Assembly (NCBI GenBank): GCA_037976565.1
Contig: CP137682.1
Span: forward strand, 21,128,800 to 21,192,799
Length of the DNA: 64,000 bases
From: Mesocentrotus franciscanus
Lineage: Eukaryota > Echinodermata > Echinoidea > Camarodonta > Strongylocentrotidae
Reading direction: 5' to 3'
Shown piece after piece: positions 34,212-44,999 of this stretch; the stretch's first letter is position 1; the number at the start of each line of letters is the position of its first letter. The translations under genes and the position numbers were made by a program. The notes below the pieces were generated by a model. That model was not told the DNA's origin. It ran no database searches and saw only the letters and a program-made list of their open reading frames with translations.

Positions 34212-34308
34212 TTGCTATTAGCAAACCATCCTAAAGCCCCATTCCTTCGAGGGGGTACATAAATTCCCCTTGTGGGAATGGGGCTTTAGGATGTTTTGCT
34301 AATAGCAA
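34212..34308. repeat. 97-bp near-perfect hairpin
   Basis: The left arm TTGCTATTAGCAAACCATCC then TAAAGCCCCATTCC pairs with the right arm GGAATGGGGCTTTAGGATG then TTTTGCTAATAGCAA. About 41 of 44 positions are complementary with a loop of about 10 bp. No second copy is seen in the window, so it is either a lone MITE or a transcribed hairpin. Confidence 0.8.
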
Positions 34309-34319
34309 CACATGATGTA

Positions 34320-35175
34320 TACCACTACATGTACTACTACTTAGATTTGTAAGGCGCCAAATCTTCTTCAAATCAAATGCTCAAGGCACACTTGTGCCAA
34401 AAAAGAAAGAATGAAATCACATAGTACATACATGTATACATAATATATGTACATTGAGTGCTACAGGAAACCAGAATAGTGAAATAGAAAGATAAATTTG
34501 TGCATGTTGGTTTTAACAAAGTGATTACACATACATATAGGGACCTTTCATTGGTTGCATTTATCTCATTTTTGTTTTACCCCTACAATATTCTCCTTGC
34601 AATTCAGTAATTGACAGTAGTTTTTTATTTATTCAGAAATTTCTTTAGGCAGTTTATGATGTCGTTACGGAATGGGGCTTGAGGAATCCAAGTTGAGGGA
34701 AAAAGTTCTTTTGGTAAAGATTCAAACAATGTTAATACAATTGGATTGGTTGATGTGAATATTAAGTGTCGTTTGGTATTCTGGATTGTATGTATTTGGC
34801 TATTTTTGAAATTGGTTGAACTTCATATTATAACAGAGGCACTTTACAGTATAACCCTTATGAAAATATAATTTATTGCTCTGGGAATATATTAATATCA
34901 ATTTGCTTATCTGCTCTTAATGGTGGACTTGGTGTTAGAAGTAGTCATCAATAATATATAAAGATTAATATAGATGCAAATTAAAGTAGTAATGCTTGAA
35001 ATATTAAAGCAAATGTGGTAAAAATAAAAAAAATTACAGGCCATATGAGCTCCGGTGCAAGTATATCACGATTTCATTTTGAGTTGACCTTGCTTTTCTG
35101 TTGAATAAACACGTTGTTGTGAAACCGCTGGGAAAGTGTCGCAGCAAACCTGCCATAACTTTGGCATATGACAAT
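34320..35175. other. Intron-like AT-rich DNA
   Basis: TTGTAAGGCGCCAAATC near 34350 resembles a SINE-derived scrap. Otherwise nothing is recognised. Confidence 0.35.
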
Positions 35176-35179
35176 GAAT

Positions 35180-35315
35180 CTTCATTTCATTTCGTTTATT
35201 GACTATTAAAAAACAACGAAATATACATAAAACATCAATACAATAGAAGTGAAATATCAAAGAACAACGACATAAAAAAGTAATAATGGCCAGGGCCCCG
35301 GAGAATCTTAATGAT
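35180..35315 (-). mobile_element. LINE/SINE 3'-end remnant
   Basis: CATTTCATTTCGTTTATTGAC followed by A-rich spacer and GGCCAGGGCCCCGGAGAATC reads on the minus strand as a GC-rich end followed by an AT-rich (AATGA)-type tail, a layout typical of truncated CR1-like LINEs. Confidence 0.3.
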
Positions 35316-35463
35316 CTTTACATTTTTGAAAAGTGGAATAATCAGATTAACTATGCATTACATTTTTTTTTTTAATAACGTAGGAAAAATGGGGACAGAG
35401 ATATTTGAATATGTTATTAAATAACTATTAAAGAAATTTTCTGTGAAAAATCATTTTTATAAA

Positions 35464-36127
35464 CCCATGTGTCCGGATATGTCTGGAAAAAATCCAACAG
35501 AATGCATTTTCATACCTTCAATACGAGCACCCATCTATTGAGTCGTACACACATTACATCGCGGGCGATGACGTCATGCTCAATAGTACAGTCCCACATA
35601 CGCTAGTTTTTGTTGGGGTTGCTATAAATGTACAAATAAAACGGCTTTCAACATGATTTTGTGGCATAGATTGTAATTTTTGCAATGTTTGAATTAACCT
35701 CCAAATTTATCAAAATTTATAACAAATGTATATTACGGAAATAAAACTGAATTACACTGATTATCAACCTCATGACTTTAAACTGTAAATAAGACGGAAT
35801 GACACAGCGCTAAACATGTAAATTCTCGTGAATAACGTCTGCTGCAGTGCCGCCGCTGTGTCCATACCAGGCCTGGCTAGCTTAGGTTTACGTAATTACG
35901 TGTCAATGCGAACGCGTGAAGGAGCCCCGACGTCACGTTTCTTGTAGGTTTGCTGCTTCTACAAGGTTTTCAATTTCTGCAAAACAACCCATTCATCTTC
36001 CATTGTATCTCTGAAAGTAAGTCATCGGCACTGTGAAAATTTCGTCACCGGCTCTGTAAAAGTCTCATGAATATGCATATTAAGTCTCATGAATATGTAT
36101 CCCATGCGTCCGGATATGTCTGGAAAT
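35464..36127 (+). repeat. Pair of direct repeats about 637 bp apart with CRE and octamer motifs between
   Basis: CCCATG(T/C)GTCCGGATATG then TCTGG occurs at 35464 and 36101. Between them lie a perfect CRE TGACGTCA (35569-35576), another GACGTCACG near 35929, and a tandem TCTCATGAATATG (36063 and 36085) resembling POU sites. It could be an unrecognised mobile element with terminal direct repeats or a duplicated regulatory block. Confidence 0.4.
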
Positions 36128-36479
36128 AATCTGAGGGTAGTTTTCAGAGACAACCGAACATGAAATGTTTGATAAAATGAGAAATAGATCATCATTTAAT
36201 ACAATTTTTCATATGTACTTTGATATGACCATTTTACATCATTCCCCAAAGTTTGGGCGAAATCCGCTGACAAACAAAGAAGATATGAGTGGGGGAATTT
36301 TCAGTGATAAAGTGAGCTTGACAGCATGAGTGCTTCGATGACCGTTAAATATTCACGACGATTTCGGTGTTATCAGCGAGATAAATGCACCGGAGCGCAC
36401 TGCCTGATTAGTAATTTCAATAATATTTACATTTATATTATGCTCATATCCATCCCAGGGGATGCACAAGCTGCTTACA

Positions 36480-36685
36480 TGTAAAATGTTGTATTATTAC
36501 CCAGGCTTTCAAATAGCATTCAAGGAATACATTCCTACCAGGTACCCATTTACTACACCTGGGTGGAGAGTGAATGTAGTTTGGTGATTTGCCAAAGGAC
36601 ATTTGTGCCGTGACGTGACTAGAACCACGAACCATGTGATCCACAGTCTGGTGACGTATCCGGTAGACCACGACACCTCTGTCTC
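36480..36685 (-). mobile_element. tRNA-headed SINE, minus-strand copy
   Basis: Running backwards from the head: TCCGGTAGACCACGACACC (A-box side), ACTAGAACCACGAACC (B-box side), TTGCCAAAGGACATTTGTGC, then ACACCTGGGTGGAGAGTG and TACCCAGGC. The order matches the SINE at 49897-50172. Confidence 0.65.
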
Positions 36686-36839
36686 GTTATTGATCCAAAA
36701 GTGTAAACTTAACCTTCAAATAGAAAATGAAATTTTGTGGATGGATTGTTGATTACTGACATATGGGATAAGCATTTATTCTGGATGTGTATGTTCATGT
36801 TTGATATGTATAACGGGTTGTGCTGGTACATGACAAAGC

Positions 36840-37110
36840 CTCTCTGCCTCATGAATGTCAGTTACTGGGACTACATCGAGTCGTAAAATGCACTTGAGAG
36901 CAAAAAATGCATGGAACGCACATCTATCAAGGGACCAAATGCTATATCCGTTCGCCTGTAACGTGTCAGATGGGTGTTGTCAGGTTTAAATGGCAGAACT
37001 GTGCTTTGGGAAGTATACACGATGTCGGACTAATGGACCTCGAGATGCACGTCATGAATATCAAAGTCACACAGTGGCATTTGGATAGGGAAAATCAATG
37101 GGAGAGAAAT
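36840..37110. promoter_or_regulatory. Candidate cis-regulatory island
   Basis: A repeat-free patch has TGTCAGATGGGTGTTGTCAG (paired TGTCA cores of Meis/TGIF type), ACGTCATGAATATCAAAG, and CTATCAAGGGACC. A 99-codon plus frame at 36907-37206 covers it but has no recognisable domain. Confidence 0.25.
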
Positions 37111-37204
37111 GATTGTCAACCAAACTATTTGAGAGCACTTTTAAAGAGGTGGTATTGTTCTAAAAAGTTGAAATTTATGTTTTTCCTAATAGGAAATCCC
37201 CTCT

Positions 37205-37850
37205 AAGTTCATGCTCTCTCTCACTAAAAAAAAAGAACTTACATTAAGCATCAGTGATAAAGTACTCTGGAAATTGTATTATATCATTTTGATTTTTATT
37301 TGAATTTTTGATATGGTGCGTCAGATTTTGGTATTCAGTCCCATATGTGGATATCTCTGTCTGTGATTTTCATTGTTTGTCGATTTCAGCAAGATTTTCT
37401 TAGTTTTTTTTCAATGCAGTTTGTTAATGAAAAAACAAAACCCAAACCCCCAAACCATTCCAGACAAAACCTGAGGATTCCCAGGTGGTCAGGTCATAAT
37501 AACTCTTCCAACACAGCTTCTCTCAAAATATGGGATTGATGCTAATTATACTCTTTAACTTTTGTGAAAATCAAGTGAGGTCCAGATTCATCTGTAGTCA
37601 CTGGAAATCTACCATTGTACTTAAGAGTAGATCGAAGATGATGAGCGCCAACCACAAAGTTTTACCATTCCGAATATTTGGAATGGCTTTTAAAGATCAG
37701 CTCCTATAGAGCATTTGCAACAATCTCTGGCTGCTACAGCGTAGCTTGCCTTTAAGACAGGCCTTTAAGACGAGCACTTCGCATTTTGCCGAGGTGTGAA
37801 AATAGAATGAGTGATTAGCCGTTGATTAATGGCTGAAAATGGGGTAAAGG
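37205..37850. other. Intron-like DNA, nothing recognised
   Basis: No exon or element is supported. TTTAAGACAGGCCTTTAAGAC near 37750 is a short local duplication. Confidence 0.4.
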
Positions 37851-37854
37851 ATAG

Positions 37855-38720
37855 AGTGCTCTCAATATTCATTCAACTATAAATAAATGAATACCTAACT
37901 GTGAAAATGCAGTCTTGTGCACTTATTAAGAGTAATTTAAATGCATTTAGAAGTAATAGTGCATATTTGCTCTGCATTGAGGAATCTTTGTTGTCCAATA
38001 TTCATCCACTTGAAAATAACTAAATGCCTAACTGTGGAAATGCAGTCTTGTGCACTTATTAAGAGCCATTTAAATTTGTGCAAGGAAATTAATAGTGAAG
38101 TATGTTTGGTCTGCATTTTGGCACCTGGATTAATTGCCTCAGGATTTATTCATGTATAAATTTTAAAAATGCCTAACTATGAAAAGCAGTCCCATCACTT
38201 ATCAAGAGCCAGTTAAATGCATTCATAAAAATAATGGTGTATGTTTGCTCTGCAATTTGTAATCTTATATTGTGTCAATATTCATTCATCTATGAATAAA
38301 TCAAATAATGCCTTATTATGTAAATGCAGTCTTGTCTACTTATTAAGAGCCATATAAATATGTTCATAGAAATAATGATGTATATTTGTTTTGCATTTTT
38401 AATACTCAGTATTTATTCATCTACAGTATACATGTATATAAATAAAATATCCCTAACTATAAAAATGCAGTCTTGTCGATTTATTAAGAACCACTTAAAC
38501 ATGTTCATAGAAATAATGTATATTTGGTCTGCATTTTTATTTGCAATTGTCTCAATATTTCTTCATCTATACAATGAATGAACGAATGCCTAAGCGTAAC
38601 CTCTTGGTCTTGTGTACATACATATTTATGAGCCATATAAATGTGATCGTGGAAATAATGACATATATTTGCTCCGCATTTTTAAATGGCACTTCATTAT
38701 CCTCAATGTAACCAGTGTCT
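37855..38720 (+). repeat. Six-unit tandem array with a period near 139 bp
   Basis: The phrase TGCCTAACT(G/A)TGAAAATGCAG then TCTTGT.CACTTATTAAGAGC starts units at about 37893, 38026, 38171, 38309, 38451 and 38588 (periods 133-145 bp). Each unit continues through GTTCATAGAAATAATG and TTTG(C/G)TCTGCATTTTT, then an AATATTCATTCATCTAT spacer. Units are substantially diverged from each other. Small frames (37941-38159, 38324-38581) run inside it and are not genes. Confidence 0.8.
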
Positions 38721-38724
38721 GTCA

Positions 38725-39415
38725 ATATTTGAATTGTTGTTCGATAAAGTATATGATATAGCCTGAATCACTCAAATTGAGATAAGCGGATAGAAGAGGG
38801 TTAATTTATTTTTGCTATCAATATAATTGCCATGAACATTGTACAGTCAAAGAGAAGGCTATGAATTCTGGGAAAGGTGACACAAATAATTTGTGAACTT
38901 TTTCATTCTTTTTCTGTTAGCTAGGAAGAGTATCGTCAGAAAAAATGTCCCTTGAAAAGGAGGGCTCTTCAAATGCTCTCATAGATGAAATATGACAAGT
39001 AACAGCCAAATGTTGTGGACCACAACTTTCATGCCACATGTTTACGTAGTCCCATATACACATTTCTGTGTACAGCAGTGCACATGGCCTTTAAAAATAA
39101 CTAGGCAAATTTGTTATCATTTGATGATTCCACACCCTCACAGTATAAACCACTACTTACAGTATCTGTTATCAGCCTAATCACTTCCATACAGTTTCTG
39201 TCTCTTTCACAAAGCAATTGCGTGGCCAGAACTCGTCTTTAAATATTGTGAAGAGATCGTGAAGAGATTTTCTTGTTTGATAGTTGCGTGTGATATTAAT
39301 CCTAGAAGATAATTATATATTTCATTTTAATGCTTACTGCATGATGGAATAGCTATTTGTACTAAAATATGATGAAAAGAACCAACACAGCTATAGCATA
39401 CATGGGACAATGTAT
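38725..39415. other. Intron-like DNA, nothing recognised
   Basis: No coding, RNA or element features are seen. Confidence 0.4.
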
Positions 39416-39418
39416 ATA

Positions 39419-39625
39419 CAGTCAAACCTGCTTTAGTGACCACCTGTCTACAAAGACCACCTGTCTACAAGGACCACATTTTTTGTTTCCCTTGAAAATG
39501 GTTTCTCATTGAAACATGTACTTAAGGAACCTGTCTACAAAGACCACCTGTCTACAAAGACCACCTGTCTACAAAGACCACTTTTTGTGTTTCCCTTGGG
39601 CGGTCGCTATAGACAGGTTTGACTG
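39419..39625. mobile_element. Pogo/Tigger-like short element, copy 3
   Basis: CAGTCAAACCTGCTTTAGTG follows TA; ATAGACAGGTTTGACTG precedes TA. Inside, ACCACCTGTCTACAAAG is repeated five to six times in two clusters, which is an expansion relative to the other copies. Best-preserved inverted ends of the four copies. Confidence 0.8.
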
Positions 39626-39741
39626 TATATGTACTGAAGTCTCGACAGACCGATATGTTCTTATATATCTCTGCTTACAATGCATCAACGTAATATTAAT
39701 TTCTGTTAAAATTTGACATCTTTTGTGAATTAAAAAAAATC

Positions 39742-39970
39742 AATGATTGTTAACATTGCTTGTCTAAATGACGTTTTGCATTCAAATCTATCCCTCTTGT
39801 CTATATATGACAATTTTGCATTTAAATCTATCCTGCTTATCTACATGTACTGTAAATTACATTTTTGCATTAAAATACATGTTGTTTGTCAAAATGATAT
39901 TTTTTTCGTACCCACATCTACAGACCTGTAGAAGACTGTTTGTCTAAATGACAATATGCATTCCTTTATA
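39742..39970 (+). repeat. Short degenerate tandem repeat, period about 40-55 bp
   Basis: Units beginning TTGTCTAAATGAC or TTGTCTATATATGAC and running through TTTTGCATT.AAATCTATCC recur about five times with growing divergence to the right. Confidence 0.6.
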
Positions 39971-39974
39971 CATT

Positions 39975-41835
39975 GTATGTAAATGTGTTGTGGGAGAGAG
40001 AAGGAGGAAGTAAATATGAAATATTATCTGCATTTTAAAGGCATGGACTAATACTCAACACGGAGTTACAAATGGAATTCAAGCATACATGTGAGTGATA
40101 GGGAGAAACCCCTTGAATGTAAATAGAACAGTATTAAGTAATTGGTTGTCTTGCTAACGGTAGGGTTAATGTTTCGTAGGGACATAGTGACAAAATAAGC
40201 TGAGAGCTTGAAGGGTACTGAAGATAAACTTGAGTTCTGGTATATATAGAAAATAAATTCTCACAGAATCCAAAAAAACTCACACTAAATGTTTAAGATT
40301 ACAAATTAATGACATATGTGCTAAACAATTTTGGTAGAAAATGTATAGTGGCTGAGAAATGAGCATAGGAAGATAAGGAAATCGGGTAAGTATAGGCCCA
40401 ACACCATGTGCTTAACAAATGGGAGTTGTGGTTTTTATTGAAGATGATGCCCAGTAAGTTTTTGTGCATTTGTTTTTATTTCACTGGTTCAAACAACCAA
40501 TCTACTGCAGGATAAACAATCCAGAATAAATTATAACAATTTTGTCTCAAAATACTATTCCCATACCAGAGCTCAAGATTTCATATAGAGTTGATGCCCC
40601 TCTGTCCTTCCAGATGGAGATGTATTTTTTTACAATTCCAATGTTTAATCATAATGCTTTTATAAACATAGATTTATAAAGGGTATGGGGCTATAGAGGA
40701 ACATACTTGGCCATATTCGTACTGTTTGGACTGTAGACGGTCATTGTAGCTTTAAAACCTAAATATATTCATGCCTGCATTCTTATACTATGCTACTATG
40801 CTCTGTAGTAAACTATACGAACTTCGTGTTGAATCAACATTATTCAAGGCTCACAGATTTACAGAATTTTCAAAATGTTAATTCTCGCTACCCCGGTACT
40901 ACATATACATTCATGCTAAATACAACACTGTAAAGGTTGCACTGAGCAGTTAAAAGGGTCCAGTCTACCATTCAAAAATTTCTGAGCCCTTTTAGATGTT
41001 GATTTCAGAGCGTCAATTTCATATACAATGTATTTATTTTGAAACATACAACTTACTTAAGTCATGCTTGAAAATAAAGATCTTGAACTTGTGCAGATTT
41101 TTTGAAATCCTTGAATCCAGCTTTAAGAGGAGGCTTTCAAATTGCATTGGATAAGCTGTATCAGTTCTGATTTGGCTTATTTTCTGGTTTTGTAGCTGCA
41201 TTTAAGTACTTGTGTCTGGTTTTGTTGATGCTTCGAGCGAAGAATTTGTATAATTTCATTTTGGTGTTTGAAGCGGGTATTATACTCCACCCAGAGGAAT
41301 ATCTCGAGAGGAAAAACCAGGGAACTGTGAATGCTTGACTTAAATTTCATAGCTTGGATTTCCAGTTTCATTCTTGTAACTTGTATTAGATACTTCGACC
41401 ACTGAAACCACTTTCCTTGGGGAGGGAGGGGGAGGGAGGGGTGGCGGGGGAAGGGTGTACTTGAAATACATTTATACAGTGGAATGATGTGCTGCTGAGG
41501 AAAGAAAAAACAAACAAACATTAAGATACCTTGTATTGTATAATATGTAGCTAGGATTATTACCATGTTCACTCTTATTGCTGCTGATTTTTTACTTCCC
41601 CCCCCCCCCAAACAAAATGAGAGAATACTTTGTATAAAAATAGAAATAAGATCGCAGAGACGTTCAAGAAAAAAAACTTTTTCAAAAAATCAACCTAAAG
41701 CAGTTTCCATAGCCTTGTCCATCACCTCTTATGTAAACATCATAATGATGTATAATGTAATCTAAACATGATTTCTCTGGGATATACAATAAGCTATCGA
41801 TATTGTCCTTTAATTCATTTCTCAAAAGTCTTTGT
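39975..41835. other. Intron-like AT-rich DNA
   Basis: The minus frame at 41177-41611 (144 codons) has no recognisable domain and crosses C- and G-runs. A half copy of the hairpin family may be at 40583-40616 (AGAGTTGATGCCCCTCTGTC). Confidence 0.35.
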
Positions 41836-41984
41836 GATCATGTAAACCCTACTTGAATGTTTGCATGCAATATGGGTGGGTCAAGATATTTTAATTTGTA
41901 GATCGTCCCCATTGGTAGCTGATTTTTCATACCTGATCCATGTACATATACTGTACATGAATAAAACCCTGGGCTTACCGGTAT

Positions 41985-42341
41985 ATAGTCCTCAATGTGA
42001 ACACAGCCTCTGATACTTGAATTTGGTATGAATTCAGCATGGGATGAGGTGTTCATAAGCAAGCCAAATCAATGCTGGAAACATATCAGGATGATGCTAG
42101 CGTTGGTTTCACACACCGGGGAATGCATCCGTCTTGAGCTTCAAGATGGAGCTCTCTCCGCAGATTCAGAAGCTTCCAAAAAATCAATGAGAATACGCCA
42201 TCAAGTCGGATGTTGTGGGATTATTCGGGGGTCAAGACGCGAGATTAATTTAGTATTCAGCATAGTAGCACCGGGATCACGGTTACGTGCGGCGGGTGGC
42301 TGTTGCGTGATTGCTACCGGTGTGCGTATCATCAACAAGTG
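41985..42341. promoter_or_regulatory. Conserved-looking island, exon or regulatory
   Basis: A 104-codon plus frame (42028-42342) covers a GC-richer, repeat-free patch with TGTGGGATTATTCGGGG (Otx/Gsc-like GGATTA), GAGATTAATTTAG, and CACGGTTACGTGCGGCGGG. There is no acceptor/donor pair around the frame and no recognisable domain, so I favour a regulatory module over an exon. A hairpin element abuts its right edge. Confidence 0.3.
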
Positions 42342-42427
42342 ATATCGTCTGTTTAGAACCGCAAGGGCGTTAAGGCGTATCTTTTTGCACGGGGTGAACG
42401 TCCTTCTAGCTCTTAGCTGATGATATC
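42342..42427. mobile_element. ATCGTCTG hairpin family, copy
   Basis: ATATCGTCTGTTTAGAACCG then CAAGGGCGTTAAG forms the left arm. GTGAACGTCCTTCTAGCTC then TTAGCTGATGATAT forms the right arm. Arms are diverged, and the loop is about 15 bp. Confidence 0.6.
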
Positions 42428-42606
42428 ATGTCTGATGAAACCGTGATTGCATCGGAAATTGAGAAGAAAGTTCTTCTCGAATAACACATGAAATCATGCC
42501 ATTTTCTGTTAGATCTATATCCAACGAAATTCTTTTGTGTACATGATATGATGAAGGTTTAAGGATTGAATTGATTGAGTGTTGAATACTATATCTTAAT
42601 TTATTT

Positions 42607-42636
42607 CATTTTTATTTTTTCTCTCTACAGGTAAGC
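42607..42636 (+). other. Recursive-type splice site: acceptor directly abutting donor
   Basis: A pyrimidine-rich run (42608-42627) ends CTCTCTACAG at 42630 and is followed without a gap by GTAAGC at 42631. This acceptor-donor fusion is the defining form of a ratchet (recursive) splice point in long animal introns. It lies on the same strand as the exon-1 donor at 12720, about 30 kb downstream, as expected for subdivision of a very long intron. Possible branch sites (TACTATATCTTAAT) lie 30-45 bp upstream. Use by the spliceosome is inference. Confidence 0.5.
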
Positions 42637-42755
42637 ATGGTTGATCTTCTATTTCAAGGCAAAGACATGCGAGATGTATGCGAGCTGTTTGTAAGGGATG
42701 TGAAATAGATACTTTGGTATGATTTCAAGTCATTGTGTTGTACTACTACTACTAG
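42631..42755 (+). other. Possible RS-exon or cassette exon
   Basis: Two donors follow the acceptor at 42630: TTT then GTAAGG at 42691 (60-nt exon) and TAG then GTAAGT at 42756 (125-nt exon). One frame of the 60-nt version is open and reads VSMVDLLFQGKDMRDVCELF. If joined to exon 1 (phase 1) the frame is different and meets TGA within five codons. That would suit a decoy recursive exon better than a coding one. Confidence 0.3.
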
Positions 42756-42858
42756 GTAAGTAAACAAAAATATGTGTTTCCAAATCCATTGTTTGTTTTG
42801 AAAATTTGTTGCATGTAAATGTAAATTTGTCCTGTTGGGAGCCAGTATTTGTATATAT

Positions 42859-42892
42859 AGTAACACAGAGTTAAAGATCTTTTGGCTCTCAA
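42859..42892. mobile_element. ATCGTCTG hairpin family, possible half copy
   Basis: AACACAGAGTTAAAGATCTT then TTGGCTCTCAA resembles the right arm only. Confidence 0.25.
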
Positions 42893-42956
42893 TATGTAAA
42901 ATGTAGGATTCTTCTTGCGAGCTTGTCAGTAAAAGTTTTTTCTGACATAACTAGTT

Positions 42957-43181
42957 GATCAATCAATCAGTCAATCAGTCAGACAGTCAGTAGATAAATG
43001 AATGAGTGAATAAGTGAGTGAATTAATCAATCAATCCATCCATCCATCCATCCATCCATCCATCCATCCATCCATCCATCCGTCCGTCCATCCGTCCGTC
43101 CATCCATCCAACTGTCCGTCTGTCCGTCCGTCCATCCGTCCGTCCATCCATCCATCCAGCCATCCATCCATCCATCCATCC

Positions 43182-43230
<49 letters not shown>

Positions 43231-43330
43231 CCAATCAATCAGTCATCGAGCATTCAATAATCCATTGAAGTATGAATTAATTAATAAAAGAATAAATGAA
43301 TAAACAAATCACTCAATTAAATCAATCAAA
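42957..43330 (+). repeat. (ATCC)n / (AATC)n tetranucleotide repeat
   Basis: About 250 bp of CATC/CGTC units (43035-43185) are flanked by CAAT units (to about 43240) and looser AATG/CAAT flanks. The Ser-Ile-His-Pro frame over it is an artefact. Confidence 0.9.
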
Positions 43331-43334
43331 CCAA

Positions 43335-43955
43335 TAAGTCAGTCAAATCTTATTAAAACAGCAAACTGCATGTACTTATCAGACCATCATTTATTCAAAG
43401 CACAAGTATATCAATTATCATTTATATTACTAAAGTATTCAAGTAATAGATTAGTAGTATATTGGGGATAGATATTTTCATCAATCACTTAAAGCATATA
43501 TATATATATAGTAATCAATCAAAAATATGTAAGGTTTTGTTGAGTAGACGTGCCCAGATATAGTGTGGACACCGTGATGTAAAGGTTTCCCATGTAATTA
43601 TTGCAATCGATGATTGAATAAGATTGAAATCAAATATTGAACAATTTGAGTTGACGCTGTGCAAAAAAAGGAATTTGAGTAGAAAGCAGAACAATAGATT
43701 GGCAGCCACGTAGGAATGAATTTTGGTGATTGAATTAGTTTTCCCTCATCAGACGTAATCATTTTAGTACACCAGATAGCGAGTGGAATCTTACCAATTG
43801 CTCGTTGACTTTCAAATGCAAGCCACAGTGCTGCAAAACAAGAATTGCGTGAGTGAATGCTTTTAAGGAGACAATGCTAATGGAATAGTCATCGTCATTT
43901 GCTCATCTACTATTGTTGATTTATGTCGCTCATATCTTCTCACTCCCGAATCTGG
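43335..43955. other. Intron-like AT-rich DNA, nothing recognised
   Basis: A short (TA)n run is near 43497. No exon is seen. Confidence 0.4.
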
Positions 43956-44119
43956 TGTTTTTTCGTGAGTATCTCAGGAGTATTCACGCTACAAGCTCTG
44001 TTGTTGTTCTTCTCGGAATTGGTCTTATTTTTGTGATCGCTTGGGATACAAGCCATTGGCCCTTGCTTGTTTTGTGTCATCTCAATTGGTTCTTGTTGTT
44101 CCTTTGGTACATGTTTCTC

Positions 44120-44332
44120 TGTCCCCCTCTCTCTGTCTCACTGTGTCTCTCTCCCATTTATCTCTTTCCTCATCCTCCCTCTCTCTTCCTGTCTCTTCCA
44201 TTCCTGTTCTCTTCCTACCTCACATCTTTCTCATTCTCTCTCTTCCCCTCATTCTATCTCCCAGTGTTGCTCCTCCTCTCCTCTGTGCTGAGCTCTTGTT
44301 CTCTCTTCACCTGGTATTCTCCATAATCGTTT

Positions 44333-44373
<41 letters not shown>

Positions 44374-44790
44374 GGTTCTCATAAACTCCCCTCCCCTAAT
44401 TATTTCCCCTGTTCTTGTTTTTCCCCTCCTTCTCCCCTGGTTCTAGTCCCCCCCCCCCTGTTCTCTTACTCCCCTTTTTTATCAGGTATCTGTCTTTCCT
44501 GCAGTCACTGCCCTGCTTTTCATTCTCTTTCCATCTCTCGCTCTTGCCTATTTCTTGTCCTCTCTCATTCTCCTTGATTACCTATATCTTAGTCATTGAT
44601 GGTGCTCTATTTCTCTTACGATCTCTTGTCCTCGTGTGACAGATCTCCTGAGTGCCTCGGTGTTATCTCAATAGTTCCTTGCTTTTATCCTCCCCCTCTA
44701 TTGATCTCTTTTTCATTCCCTCTTTCTCCTTCTCTTTTTCTTTCCTCACCATTTCTTTGTAAATCTCTCTAATTTGATGACGTGTTATTG
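44120..44790 (+). repeat. Pyrimidine-rich tract with (CT)n core
   Basis: A long C/T-rich stretch has a (TC)n core at about 44337-44371 and runs of C near 44450. It produces Ser/Leu/Pro-rich frames (43913-44326, 44041-44577) that are not genes. On the minus strand it is a purine tract like those at 53-62 kb. Confidence 0.8.
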
Positions 44791-44999
44791 GGCCATCTAA
44801 GGTGAGCTGTTTGTCATTTATCCACTTGGAGAGAATCCAGCTTGTGTAATGTCACCTCGATTGCTCACTACTTTCACTGTATCCTCTCTGTTCTTTTCTC
44901 CTGTCACATCTCTCAATCTTCTCCCTTCTCTCTTTGGTTTTCCGAATCGTGCTCTGATGATGATTTTTCCGCGGTCAACATCCCATACTAACAAATTTG

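Noticed and set aside
41177..41611. 144-codon minus frame
   Set aside because: Crosses C/G homopolymer runs and has no recognised domain.
42028..42342. 104-codon plus frame in a GC-richer island
   Set aside because: No acceptor or donor around it; the composition fits regulatory DNA as well.
43913..44577. 137- and 178-codon plus frames with Leu/Ser/Pro/Phe-rich sequence resembling membrane segments
   Set aside because: They translate a C/T-rich tract; overlapping frames show the same bias.
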